From: [Synechococcus] sp. NIES-970
GTDB taxonomy: Bacteria > Cyanobacteriota > Cyanobacteriia > Cyanobacteriales > MRBY01
Direction: 5' to 3'
Assembly: GCA_002356215.1 (NCBI GenBank)
Contig: AP017959.1
Location: 2,558,195 to 2,622,194 of the forward strand
Length of the DNA: 64,000 bases
The position numbers and the translations under genes are program-made. Positions 47,400 to 55,210 of the stretch are shown one piece after another. The notes beneath the pieces are model-generated. The model searched no databases. It was not told the origin of the DNA and saw nothing but the letters and a program-made list of their open reading frames with translations. Within the stretch, counting starts at the first letter, position 1. Each line of letters begins with the position of its first letter.

Positions 47400-48410
47400 T
47401 TACGACAGTTGGTAAACTTTTCCGTCGAGAAGCAGGCGTGTAATTCCCTTAGACGCCAAGCAACTACTGGTTTTAAAAAAGAGTTCTCCGTTGGGGATTT
47501 TGATAATTTTTTGGGTACGGCCCCGGATAAACCGCTTGGCAACACGATGGTTATCGAAAATCGGGAGGGTTCTCTGGCTGGTTTCCCCGTCTGGCAGATG
47601 ACCCAAATCCCGGAATTCACCCATGGGGCGGGCAATTAATTCTGACAGGCGATCAGTCACCACATAGCAGGTACGGGGAAACTGGGCTGCCTCTAGGGGA
47701 AGAATTTCTACAGATTCTGAGGGCGGAACAGGGGTGAGATCGAGGGTTTCATCATCGTCTTCATCCTCATCGTCAAAGTCTTCTTCGTCATCAAAATCAT
47801 CATCCTCACCGATGTCGTCTCCCAGCAATTCCTTGAGCGCCTGTTGGCGATCGCCTAACTGAATTTCTTGGGCCAAGGCAAGGAGATCCGGGTTAATGGC
47901 CACATCATCATCAAAGTCCGTGGCGTCATAGTCATCCGTCTCAAATTCTCCGTCTTCGTACCCTGCCCCATCAAAGTCATCATCCTCAAAATCATCCACA
48001 TCAGACCCATGGAGGGCGGCAGGCGGCTGGTCATCGTCTGCTTCGTTAAATTCACCGGTCCACTCTCCCTGAGATAATTCAGAAGATACCTGGGGAGAGT
48101 CTAAAGCGGCCTCAGGCTCTGGGGCCGCGATCCGTCGAATGAGTTTGGGTTTCTCAACGGCCTTGGGAGTAGCCTTGGCTGCGGGGGGAGTTTCTTTTTC
48201 GACTTGGTTACTGCTACCACTACGACCGAGGCGCTTCTGGTGGATCAATTCTTCGTATTCTGCGCTACTGAGACGACTTTTTAGAAGACGACTGATCGTC
48301 GAGCTGCTGACGCCATAGCGAGCCGCCAACGTGGAAGTGGTTGCCGTCGTTTCACGGTAGGCAACGAGTAATTCTTCCTTATCATGGTCGGTTAGTTTGC
48401 GGGGACTCAT
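47400..48410 (-). CDS. Helix-turn-helix protein with long acidic region and conserved C-terminal domain
   Basis: 336 residues from the ATG at 48410 (an ATG at 48425 is also in frame). Residues ~1-50 form a transposase/Hin-type helix-turn-helix (MSPRKLTDHDKEELLVAYRE, TLAARYGVSSSTISRLLKSR). A linker and about 110 residues rich in Asp and Glu (DDFEDDDFDGAGYEDGEF, DDDFDDEEDFDDEDEDDD) follow. The C-terminal ~90 residues are folded-looking (CYVVTDRLSELIARPMGEFR, RFIRGRTQKIIKIPNGELFF). Similar proteins occur in many cyanobacteria. It is not a transposase: no DDE catalytic domain. A DNA-binding role with an acidic interaction arm is inference. Confidence 0.75.
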   Translation of the reverse strand: MSPRKLTDHDKEELLVAYRETTATTSTLAARYGVSSSTISRLLKSRLSSAEYEELIHQKRLGRSGSSNQVEKETPPAAKATPKAVEKPKLIRRIAAPEPEAALDSPQVSSELSQGEWTGEFNEADDDQPPAALHGSDVDDFEDDDFDGAGYEDGEFETDDYDATDFDDDVAINPDLLALAQEIQLGDRQQALKELLGDDIGEDDDFDDEEDFDDEDEDDDETLDLTPVPPSESVEILPLEAAQFPRTCYVVTDRLSELIARPMGEFRDLGHLPDGETSQRTLPIFDNHRVAKRFIRGRTQKIIKIPNGELFFKTSSCLASKGITRLLLDGKVYQLS

Positions 48411-48532
48411 AGCGTCGATCAACATTCAGAAAAAAAGCGAGCAACCAACATCAAAGTTGATTGGCACATTAGTTTAACCTCTGCGCTCTATTAGTGTATC
48501 CCCTCAAGGAACGAGACATGGCGAGATACACG

Positions 48533-48550
48533 GAATTTCTACAGAAATTC
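48533..48550. promoter_or_regulatory. 18-base inverted repeat upstream of DASH cryptochrome
   Basis: GAATTTCT-AC-AGAAATTC is a perfect inverted repeat about 100 bases before the cry start. TATACT near 48601 could be the -10 box. The symmetry is that of a dimeric repressor or activator site; the protein is unknown. Confidence 0.5.
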
Positions 48551-48647
48551 TCTGGTTTTCGGGCGATCGCCTTTTGGCACACCGTCGAAAAAACATTCGT
48601 TATACTATGCGGGTTTTCTCTACAATTTTTCCTCTGCCACTACCGCT

Positions 48648-50180
48648 ATGGCTCCTGCGAAAATTCTCCTCTGGTATCGCCGCGATCTGCGCCTCCATGA
48701 CCACCAACCCCTCCACCAAGCTCTCAGAGCGCAAGGGCAAATTTTTCCTTTCTACTGCTTTGATCCAAGGGAATTTGGCAAAACTCGATTAAATTTGCCC
48801 AAAACGGGGTCTTTTCGGGGACAATTTCTCCGGGAGGCAGTGCAGGATCTGCGGGACAATCTCCGGGGGAAGGGGAGTCATTTGATTGTCCGCCAGGGTA
48901 AGCCAGAAATTTTAATTCCCCAACTGTGTCAGCAGTGGCAGATTGAGGCCGTTTATTGGCACAAAGAGGTAACTGCCGAGGAAACTGATGTTGAGGCCAA
49001 GCTACAACGGGCTTTACAGCGGCAGGGGGTGCATATCGAAACCTTTTGGGGCGCGACTCTCCATGCTCCGGAAGCTTTGCCTTTTGGGATCAATCAATTA
49101 CCAGAAGTCTTCACTCAATTTCGCAGAGAAGTCGAAAAATACGGGGAGATCGCCTCTCCAGTCCCTACACCGACCCAGCTGCCGCAGCTACCTGACACAT
49201 TAGATATGGGTGAAATTCCCACACTCCAGGATTTGGGTCTAACGGAACCAGTCGCTGATCCCCGGGGTGTTTTGACCTTTAAAGGCGGTGAAACAGCAGG
49301 TTGGCAAAGGCTTCAGGATTATTTTTGGACAGGCGATCGCCTGAAAACTTACAAAGAAACGCGCAATGGGCTCTTGGGAGCAGACTATTCTTCCAAGTTT
49401 TCACCCTGGTTGGCCTTGGGTTGCCTCTCTCCCCGCCAGGTTGTTGCCCAAGTGAGAGCCTATGAAACCCAACGCATCGCCAATGATTCAACCTATTGGC
49501 TAATTTTTGAGCTGCTGTGGCGAGACTACTTCCGTTGGATCGGCGCCAAACATGGCACGCAAATTTTTCAACCCGCAGGGCTCCAAGGGGTGGCAATTCC
49601 CTGGAAACAAGATGAGGCGGCCTTTGAGCGATGGCGGACAGGGCAAACGGGTATTCCCTTTGTGGATGCAAATATGCGTGAACTACTGCTCACGGGTTTT
49701 ATGTCTAACCGAGGCCGTCAAAATGTGGGCAGCTTTTTGACGAAAAACCTAGGGATCGATTGGCGCTGGGGGGCAACTTGGTTTGAATCTCAGCTCATTG
49801 ATTACGATGTGTGCAGCAACTGGGGCAACTGGAACTACACCGCTGGGGTAGGAAATGATGCCCGGGGGTTCCGTTATTTCAACATTCCAAAACAAGCAAA
49901 AGATTATGATCCCCAAGGAAATTATGTACGCCACTGGCTGCCAGAACTGGCCAGCCTCCCCGGTGAGCAAATCCACCAACCCTGGCGTTTATCCGCACAA
50001 GCGTTAAGCAATCGCCAGATTATCCTCGGCCAAACCTACCCTAAACCCATGGTAGATCTCCAACAGTCTGTCCAAGAAAATGAACGCATCTACCAAAAAG
50101 CACTGGGTCTCCTCCCCAAGGGTAAAGTTCACCGGTCAGAGAAACATAAAACTGCCCCTAAAGCTCCCTGGCGACGCTGA
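48648..50180 (+). CDS. DASH-family cryptochrome / photolyase
   Basis: 510 residues. The N-terminal antenna domain starts ILLWYRRDLRLHDHQPLHQA. The FAD domain has YWLIFELLWRDYFRWIGAKH, RGRQNVGSFLTKNLGIDWRW and the DASH hallmark NWGNWNYTAGVGNDARGFRY, followed by DPQGNYVRHWLPEL. DASH proteins repair cyclobutane dimers in single-stranded DNA and may have signalling roles. An overlapping short frame at 48494 is rejected. The C-terminal 25 residues are basic and probably unstructured. Confidence 0.93.
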   Translation: MAPAKILLWYRRDLRLHDHQPLHQALRAQGQIFPFYCFDPREFGKTRLNLPKTGSFRGQFLREAVQDLRDNLRGKGSHLIVRQGKPEILIPQLCQQWQIEAVYWHKEVTAEETDVEAKLQRALQRQGVHIETFWGATLHAPEALPFGINQLPEVFTQFRREVEKYGEIASPVPTPTQLPQLPDTLDMGEIPTLQDLGLTEPVADPRGVLTFKGGETAGWQRLQDYFWTGDRLKTYKETRNGLLGADYSSKFSPWLALGCLSPRQVVAQVRAYETQRIANDSTYWLIFELLWRDYFRWIGAKHGTQIFQPAGLQGVAIPWKQDEAAFERWRTGQTGIPFVDANMRELLLTGFMSNRGRQNVGSFLTKNLGIDWRWGATWFESQLIDYDVCSNWGNWNYTAGVGNDARGFRYFNIPKQAKDYDPQGNYVRHWLPELASLPGEQIHQPWRLSAQALSNRQIILGQTYPKPMVDLQQSVQENERIYQKALGLLPKGKVHRSEKHKTAPKAPWRR

Positions 50181-50225
50181 ACATCAAGTCATTTTCGGAA
50201 AACTCAAAAAAAGTTACCGGACCCC

Positions 50226-50254
50226 TTGCGTTTCAAAAAATCCCCTGTTATATT
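50226..50254 (+). promoter_or_regulatory. Promoter of tRNA-Val
   Basis: TTGCGT (50226-50231) and TATATT (50249-50254) are spaced by 17 bases, the ideal for a sigma-70-type promoter, with the tRNA starting 14 bases after the -10 box. Confidence 0.6.
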
Positions 50255-50267
50255 TGTTAAGGCTTAA

Positions 50268-50339
<72 letters not shown>

Positions 50340-50359
50340 TCCTTAAGAAGATTAACCAA

Positions 50360-50386
50360 AGTCACCCAACCCGGTGGCTTTTTTTG
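50360..50386 (+). terminator. Terminator of tRNA-Val
   Basis: AGTCACC pairs with GGTGGCT (one T-G pair) around six bases, followed by seven T residues. Confidence 0.75.
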
Positions 50387-50737
50387 CGTTTTTCCAAAAA
50401 AAAGTGAACCCCGAATGGCCATTAGTAGCATGGGTGATGATAATTCGTCGTATGTGCGCTGGCGTTGCCGCGCAAACAAACGCTACATTTGCGCCCATCG
50501 GCGGAGGGGCCATGGTTAAATGACAGTGCCGTTGTATAATGAGCTCCAAAATTAACAAACGCCCTATTTTTGTACCGACCAAGTTTATCTAGGCGATCGC
50601 CTTCGGGGTGACAGGCAGACAAAACTAAGGTGGCCCATCGGCCAACGTTTTGCCTACCGACTCATTCGTCACGAATTCCCGCCATAGATAACGGATGAGT
50701 TTAAAAAACATAAAATTTGCAGACCCAGAGGAAATTT
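50387..50737. other. Upstream region and probable long leader of prk
   Basis: About 350 bases without a gene. TATAAT at 50535-50540 is a good -10 box with no clear -35, which would give a leader of about 190 bases. One HIP1 copy lies near 50593, and GAGGAAA before 50738 is the ribosome site. Confidence 0.5.
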
Positions 50738-51739
50738 ATGACCAGTCAGACAGAGCGTGTAGTGATTATTGGTGTTGCCGGGGACTCCGGTTGCGGAAAA
50801 TCTACCTTTTTACGTCGACTCACCGATCTGTTCGGCGAAGAATTTATGACGGTCATCTGTCTCGATGACTACCACAGCCTTGATCGCAAAGGGCGTAAGG
50901 AAGCGGGGGTCACCGCCCTCGACCCGAAGGCAAACAACTTCGACCTCATGGCCGAGCAAATCCGTGATCTCAAAAACGGCAAAGTGATCAACAAGCCCAT
51001 CTACAACCATGAAACAGGCGAAATTGATCCTCCCGAGCAAATTAAACCCAACAAAGTCATCGTCATCGAAGGGTTGCACCCCCTCTACGATGCCCGGGTA
51101 CGGGAACTGGTCGACTTCAGTGTTTACTTAGACATCAGCGACGAAGTGAAGATCCAGTGGAAGATTCAACGAGATATGGCAGAACGAGGCCATACCTACG
51201 AAGATATTCTGGCGTCGATCAATGCCCGGAAGCCTGATTTTAGCGCCTACATTGAGCCCCAGCGACAATTTGCTGATGTGGTGATTCAAGTGCTGCCCAC
51301 AGAACTAGTCGACGACAAAGAAGGAAAGTATCTCCGGGTACGCCTGATCCAAAAAGAGGGTGTCACTGGGTTTGAGCCTGCTTATCTATTTGATGAGGGT
51401 TCGACCATCCACTGGCGTCCCTGTGGCCGGAAGTTGACTTGTAATTATCCTGGGATCAAGTTGGCCTATGGCCCGGATAGCTATTTCGGTAACGAAGTTT
51501 CTGTCCTGGAAGTGGACGGGAAGTTTGATAACCTTGAGGAAATGATCTACATCGAAAGTCACCTCAGTAAAACTGGCACAAAATATTATGGCGAGATGAC
51601 TGAGCTGCTCCTAAAGCACAAGGATTATCCTGGTTCTGACAATGGTACGGGGCTCTTCCAGGTGCTCGTCGGCCTGAAGATGCGTCAGACCTATGAATAT
51701 ATCACCAGTGCTCAGGGGGCGATCGCCGCAAGCGTCTAA
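50738..51739 (+). CDS. prk: Phosphoribulokinase
   Basis: Makes ribulose-1,5-bisphosphate from ribulose-5-phosphate and ATP, the step before Rubisco. The ATG at 50738 (333 aa) has AGAGGAAA in front; seven extra upstream codons are rejected. The P-loop GDSGCGKST contains Cys19, and Cys41 lies in VICLDDYHS; this pair forms the thioredoxin-controlled disulfide. The C-terminal WRPCGRKLTCNYPG has the second Cys pair used for the CP12-GAPDH complex. ENVIEGLHP-type Walker B is VIVIEGLHPLYD. Redox control is expected from these cysteines. Palindromic terminators follow. Confidence 0.97.
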   Translation: MTSQTERVVIIGVAGDSGCGKSTFLRRLTDLFGEEFMTVICLDDYHSLDRKGRKEAGVTALDPKANNFDLMAEQIRDLKNGKVINKPIYNHETGEIDPPEQIKPNKVIVIEGLHPLYDARVRELVDFSVYLDISDEVKIQWKIQRDMAERGHTYEDILASINARKPDFSAYIEPQRQFADVVIQVLPTELVDDKEGKYLRVRLIQKEGVTGFEPAYLFDEGSTIHWRPCGRKLTCNYPGIKLAYGPDSYFGNEVSVLEVDGKFDNLEEMIYIESHLSKTGTKYYGEMTELLLKHKDYPGSDNGTGLFQVLVGLKMRQTYEYITSAQGAIAASV

Positions 51740-51761
51740 TCTCACGGGCTCAAAATATAAG

Positions 51762-51781
51762 GGGTTGACCATGGTCAACCC
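51762..51781. repeat. 20-base perfect palindrome after prk
   Basis: GGGTTGACCATGGTCAACCC is fully self-complementary. It lies 22 bases after the prk stop and just before the terminator palindrome. It may act as an RNA 3'-end stabiliser. Confidence 0.7.
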
Positions 51782-51783
51782 AG

Positions 51784-51817
51784 ACAAAAAAGGGAGGCGA
51801 TCGCCTCCCTTTTTTGT
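51784..51817. terminator. 34-base palindromic bidirectional terminator between prk and bacterioferritin
   Basis: Every base from 51784 to 51817 pairs with its mirror: an A run, then AGGGAGGCGATCGCCTCCCT, then a T run. The centre is HIP1. With A and T runs on both sides it can stop transcription from prk (plus) and from the bacterioferritin gene (minus). Confidence 0.85.
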
Positions 51818-51856
51818 TATGTCGAAAATGATCGAGAGAATCATGGCGGGATGCGT

Positions 51857-52324
51857 TTACATCTGAGATTGCAAATAATTTTGCAGGCCAATTTTTTCAA
51901 TGAGTCCCAATTGCTGCTCTAACCAGTGGGCATGATCTTCTTCGGTGTCAGCGAGCATCTGGCGGAGGATATCGCGGGTTTGATAATCTTGCTCGGTTTC
52001 ACAAATGGCGATCGCCTCCTTGAGATCCGCAATGACTTTATATTCATACTTGAGATCGTTTTGGAGCATTTCTGGCACTGTCTTGCCGATGTTTAAGCTA
52101 TCTTTCTTCGACAGATCTGGGCTCCCTTCCAAAAAGAGAATCCGTTCAATGAGCTTGGATGCATGGCCTGTTTCGTCCTGCATCTCGTGGTCAATGCGTT
52201 CATAGAGCTTTGTCAGTCCCCAGTCTAGATACATCCGCGAATGGGTGAAGTATTGATCCCGGGCGGCTAGTTCGTTTTCTAGGAGTTTATGGAGTTGCTC
52301 TAAAACCTTGGGGCTACCTTTCAT
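51857..52324 (-). CDS. bfr: Bacterioferritin, ferroxidase-type subunit (BfrB-like)
   Basis: 155 residues, four-helix ferritin. Ferroxidase ligands are all present: Glu18 ([10 protein letters not shown]), Glu51 and His54 (DETGHASK), Glu94 and an ExxH at 128-131. The haem-ligand Met52 of typical bacterioferritin is Thr52, so this chain should not bind haem by itself. The neighbour has the opposite set, so the two chains probably mix. It follows the other subunit by 70 bases on the same strand. Confidence 0.93.
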   Translation of the reverse strand: MKGSPKVLEQLHKLLENELAARDQYFTHSRMYLDWGLTKLYERIDHEMQDETGHASKLIERILFLEGSPDLSKKDSLNIGKTVPEMLQNDLKYEYKVIADLKEAIAICETEQDYQTRDILRQMLADTEEDHAHWLEQQLGLIEKIGLQNYLQSQM

Positions 52325-52394
52325 AATTCAGTATTCTCTACTCTCAATAAAGTGGTCAAAATTTGTTTGGGCGATCGCCTTGCCGCCGCCATTG

Positions 52395-52859
52395 CTACAT
52401 CATCGATTGTAGGTAGTTTTCGAGGCCAGAGTTTTCGATCAGCCATTGCTGAGATTCAAACCAGTCGATCTGAGACTCCGTCTCCTCCAAAAGTTCCGTC
52501 AATAGATCCCGGCTGACATAATCTTGTTTCTGTTCACACAGTTGAATGGCCGCTCCTAATTCTGTACGAATGGCGATCGCCATTGTCAGCTCATTGGTAA
52601 TCATTTCTGGCACATCTTCGCCAATCATCAACTTGCCAAGACTCTGGAGGTTGGGGAGTCCTTCTAAAAAAAGAATCCGCTCGATGAGGCGATCAGCCTG
52701 TTTCATTGCCTTGATGGAATATTTATACTCCTGGCCATTGAGCTGTTCCAGGCCCCAATTTTTCGCCATCCTCGCATGGAGAAAAAATTGGTTAATGGCA
52801 GTGAGCTGCGACTTTAAAGCCGCATTCAGTTGGGTTTTGATGCTCGATTTTCCCTGCAT
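52395..52859 (-). CDS. Bacterioferritin, haem-binding subunit without ferroxidase centre (BfrA-like)
   Basis: 154 residues, clearly homologous ([28 protein letters not shown]). The haem ligand Met52 is kept (IKAMKQADR). The iron ligands are replaced: Gln18, Ala51, Gln54, Ala94, and Thr and Gln in place of the last Glu and His. It therefore cannot oxidise iron by the usual centre and should provide haem for electron transfer in a mixed shell. A similar split between two subunits is known in Synechocystis. Confidence 0.9.
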   Translation of the reverse strand: MQGKSSIKTQLNAALKSQLTAINQFFLHARMAKNWGLEQLNGQEYKYSIKAMKQADRLIERILFLEGLPNLQSLGKLMIGEDVPEMITNELTMAIAIRTELGAAIQLCEQKQDYVSRDLLTELLEETESQIDWFESQQWLIENSGLENYLQSMM

Positions 52860-53092
52860 ATTGCTTTATTCCACTCCGCAGTAGTCATCCCTAAGTGGGC
52901 CATAGAACTTTGATATATCCAGCTTAGGGCAGTTTTTGATCTTGGGGCAGTTTGCTCAAAAAATCGTATTTTTTGAACTTTTTCCCGTAATGGGGTAAGC
53001 CCAAAGGACTGAGAATCTCTTGCAATAACTGCCCAGATCGGTCATAGTAAGAGACAACAACTTTACACACTACTTTTCACCAAAAAATCACC

Positions 53093-53296
53093 ATGTATGT
53101 TTGCCTTTGCCGTGGCATTACTGAAAAGCAGATCCGCCAAGTGATGGAGCAACAAAACTGCTCAATGAAAGAACTATCGGCGGTGATGGGGGTGGGGATG
53201 GACTGCGGTACCTGTATCGAATACGCGGCTCAACTTCTCCAAGCCCAAACTGAACAAGGCTGCGGCAAGCAGTCCTATGGCACCACATCGGTCTAA
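53093..53296 (+). CDS. bfd: Bacterioferritin-associated [2Fe-2S] ferredoxin
   Basis: 67 residues. Cys4, Cys6, Cys38 and Cys41 (MYVCLCRGITEKQI; GMDCGTCIEYAAQLL) are the Bfd cluster ligands. Bfd gives electrons to bacterioferritin haem so that stored iron can be released. It is divergent from the bfr pair, with 233 bases between; I looked for a Fur box there and found only weak partial matches. Confidence 0.92.
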   Translation: MYVCLCRGITEKQIRQVMEQQNCSMKELSAVMGVGMDCGTCIEYAAQLLQAQTEQGCGKQSYGTTSV

Positions 53297-53314
53297 AAAG
53301 TGGTCGTTTTTTTT
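53282..53314 (+). terminator. Probable terminator of bfd
   Basis: ACCAC (53282-53286) and GTGGT (53300-53304) can pair, followed by CG and eight T residues. The left arm lies inside the end of bfd and the stem is short. Confidence 0.45.
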
Positions 53315-54208
53315 GCAAGTTATTCTATTTAAAGGCTGATACTCTAGAAAAAAGCTTAAATTTACCGACATAGCCCCCATACCGATAAAAAGTTTTGTAG
53401 GGGTAACTTGGACTCCGAGGAAATGGGCCAGACAAAGATTGTAAACAAAACAAGCTGATGGAGACCTGGGGTGCCCGTTTCTGCCCAAGTCATTGGTGCC
53501 GACGGTAAATTTTCAGGGGCGATCGCCTCCGGGTAATTTTTCACAATGCCGACGGACGCTCCCAGCTCTTATATTTCCATGGTGGCATTCTGTGCCGGAC
53601 AGACATCTGCTTCATCTCCCCTAAAGTGACATTGCCGGGCATGACTGCATGGAACTGTTTGATCATTTCCCAACAACAGATCAGAGAAAAATTACTGAGA
53701 AACTAGAGCAAGAGCTTTAGTCTACTGCGGCCTGCATATATGCTAGTAATTCTTAATTAAGACTGCCTTGAACAACACCTGTAATTTGACCAAGGCAGCC
53801 CCAGCCTCTCCAAAATTCGAAAGATACTACAGGCCTCAATCCAGTCTATTCATAGGGCTTTTGCTATCTTTGGGAACCGCCACGCATTGCAAGCACCCAA
53901 GTTTATCCTCTGGGCGATGAACCATCTTTTCTACATGACGGCGATCGCCACAATGCTCAAATTGTTGAAATAGTTGAATATTCAGGCTCCTGGAAATAAC
54001 CCCTCTACAGCGAAATTCTTGATGTTCAAATCGCTGAACCTCTTAATCGGGAGTTCCAGAGGGCGATCGCCCAAGCAATGACAAAACTAAGAACCGCCTA
54101 GCCGACATGGTCTTTCTATTGAGAAATATTTTTAATACTATTGACTCCTAACTTAAGTGTCGATAAACTTCACCTAAGACAAATAGAAAAGTTTTTTAGT
54201 AAAGAAAG
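53315..54208. other. Gene-poor region with interrupted frames
   Basis: About 900 bases with no intact gene that I trust. HIP1 copies near 53519, 53939 and 54061 show it shares the genome's history. An interrupted frame at 53886-54101 is listed separately. Short frames on the minus strand (about 60 codons near 53362-53544) lack a ribosome site and family-like sequence. Confidence 0.5.
53886..54101 (+). pseudogene. Possible decayed gene fragment
   Basis: One frame reads IASTQVYPLGDEPSFLHDGD, then RHNAQIVEIVEYSGSWK, a TAA at 53997-53999, then PLYSEILDVQIAEPLNREFQ and RAIAQAMTKLRTA to TAG at 54099-54101. The composition looks protein-like on both sides of the stop, but no start or family is recognisable. 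Weak evidence. Confidence 0.3.
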
Positions 54209-54403
54209 ATGAAAATCATCCATTCTTGTGGGGTTACACCCATTGCCCAACGACTACGCCAGGACAGTTACCCCCTCGATCAAGACCATGGGCCCATGGC
54301 GATGGCAGTCACGCCTAATTTTTCGCAATACTACGCTGCAACCCTCAGTTGCCACCAAGCCTTAGTTGAGCCATCGAGTATTGTGCCTGGATTTGGGCAT
54401 TAG
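54209..54403 (+). CDS. Small hypothetical protein
   Basis: A possible 64-residue protein (MKIIHSCGVTPIAQRLRQDS). It has no membrane segment and only a weak ribosome site (AAAGAAAG). It is followed after 29 bases by a 28-codon frame with a good GGAG site. Family unknown; it may not be real. Confidence 0.35.
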   Translation: MKIIHSCGVTPIAQRLRQDSYPLDQDHGPMAMAVTPNFSQYYAATLSCHQALVEPSSIVPGFGH

Positions 54404-54432
54404 ATTTGGTATTTTTTTGGAGAAAGTTAACG

Positions 54433-54519
54433 ATGATTGATTTTTTGTACTTTATGTTTGCGGCTTGCCTCGGGTTTGTGCCTCTGGAAGCAAGTCCCCC
54501 AAAGCAGTCTCCACCCTAA
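54433..54519 (+). CDS. Possible 28-residue small membrane or signal peptide protein
   Basis: ATG at 54433 with GGAG about nine bases before; the frame reads MIDFLYFMFAACLGFVPLEA followed by SPPKQSPP and stops at 54519. The first 18 residues are hydrophobic. The stop overlaps the stop of the convergent TPR gene by four bases. Photosystem and cytochrome b6f miniproteins are of this size, but I could not match it to one. Confidence 0.35.
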   Translation: MIDFLYFMFAACLGFVPLEASPPKQSPP

Positions 54520-55061
54520 AACTGGGTCGCGGCGATCGCCTGAGCATCGGCAAAGATTGCTTGGGCAATGTGGGGTTGATCTTGTTGTTCGAAGATCAGC
54601 CCCAATTCATTTAAAACACGAATTTCCGTACCTTGATCTTGATGCTCACGGGCCAAACGCAACTGCTGTCGTAGAACAGTTTCACTAGCAAGCAGGTTAT
54701 TTTGGCGCAAATGAAGATCGGCCAGGGCAGTAAGGCTCAAGTTAAGCTGCTCCCAATCCCGGAGATGACGATAAATTGCTTCAGCCTGGTGCCAGTGGAA
54801 AATCGCTGTTTCCAGTTGTCCCATGTGTTGCGCTTGCTGGGCTTGGGCCGTATGACGTTCGGCGTCCTTGCGCTGGAGCAGTTTTTGTTCCGCGTTCTGC
54901 TTACGCCCCTGGCCAAAAGCTGGCACTGTCCCCAAAACACCCACTGTTCCTAAGCTCAAAAGCACACAGAGGGTTAACCAAAAGGGAAATGTTACGGTCC
55001 GAGGAGAGGCGGGCGATCGCATAAAAAAATTTAACCCAAGAAAAGCAGCACTGACAGACAT
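54516..55061 (-). CDS. TPR-repeat protein with N-terminal membrane anchor
   Basis: The ATG at 55061 (181 aa) has GGAAG six bases before; the longer frame is not family-like. A hydrophobic segment (FPFWLTLCVLLSLGTVGVLG) ends near PAFGQG and serves as signal or anchor. The rest is helical repeats of TPR type (GQLETAIFHWHQAEAIYRHL; LNLSLTALADLHLRQNNLLA; GTEIRVLNELGLIFEQQDQP). It probably acts as a periplasmic scaffold; partner unknown. Confidence 0.7.
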   Translation of the reverse strand: MSVSAAFLGLNFFMRSPASPRTVTFPFWLTLCVLLSLGTVGVLGTVPAFGQGRKQNAEQKLLQRKDAERHTAQAQQAQHMGQLETAIFHWHQAEAIYRHLRDWEQLNLSLTALADLHLRQNNLLASETVLRQQLRLAREHQDQGTEIRVLNELGLIFEQQDQPHIAQAIFADAQAIAATQF

Positions 55062-55210
55062 AGAATTCTTCCATCTTAGCGGCAAATTCCAGTAATCTTG
55101 ACGCTTATCGACAGGATCATTCCATCCATTTCCAATAAAAAAGAGAGTCAGGCTCAAAACACAACCGACTCCCTCACAATTGAAAAATTTAGCTATTACC
55201 GACAATCAGC

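Noticed and set aside
47400-48410. Transposase
   Set aside because: Only the helix-turn-helix head is transposase-like; there is no catalytic domain, inverted repeat or target duplication.
48494-48700. 68-codon frame before the DASH cryptochrome
   Set aside because: It overlaps the cry start in another frame, crosses the promoter-like region and shows no family-like sequence.
52860-53092. Fur box between the bfr pair and bfd
   Set aside because: Only weak partial matches to the inverted-repeat consensus; not enough to call.
53362-53544. 60-codon minus-strand frame in the gene-poor region
   Set aside because: It has a GTG start without a ribosome site, and its composition looks like chance.
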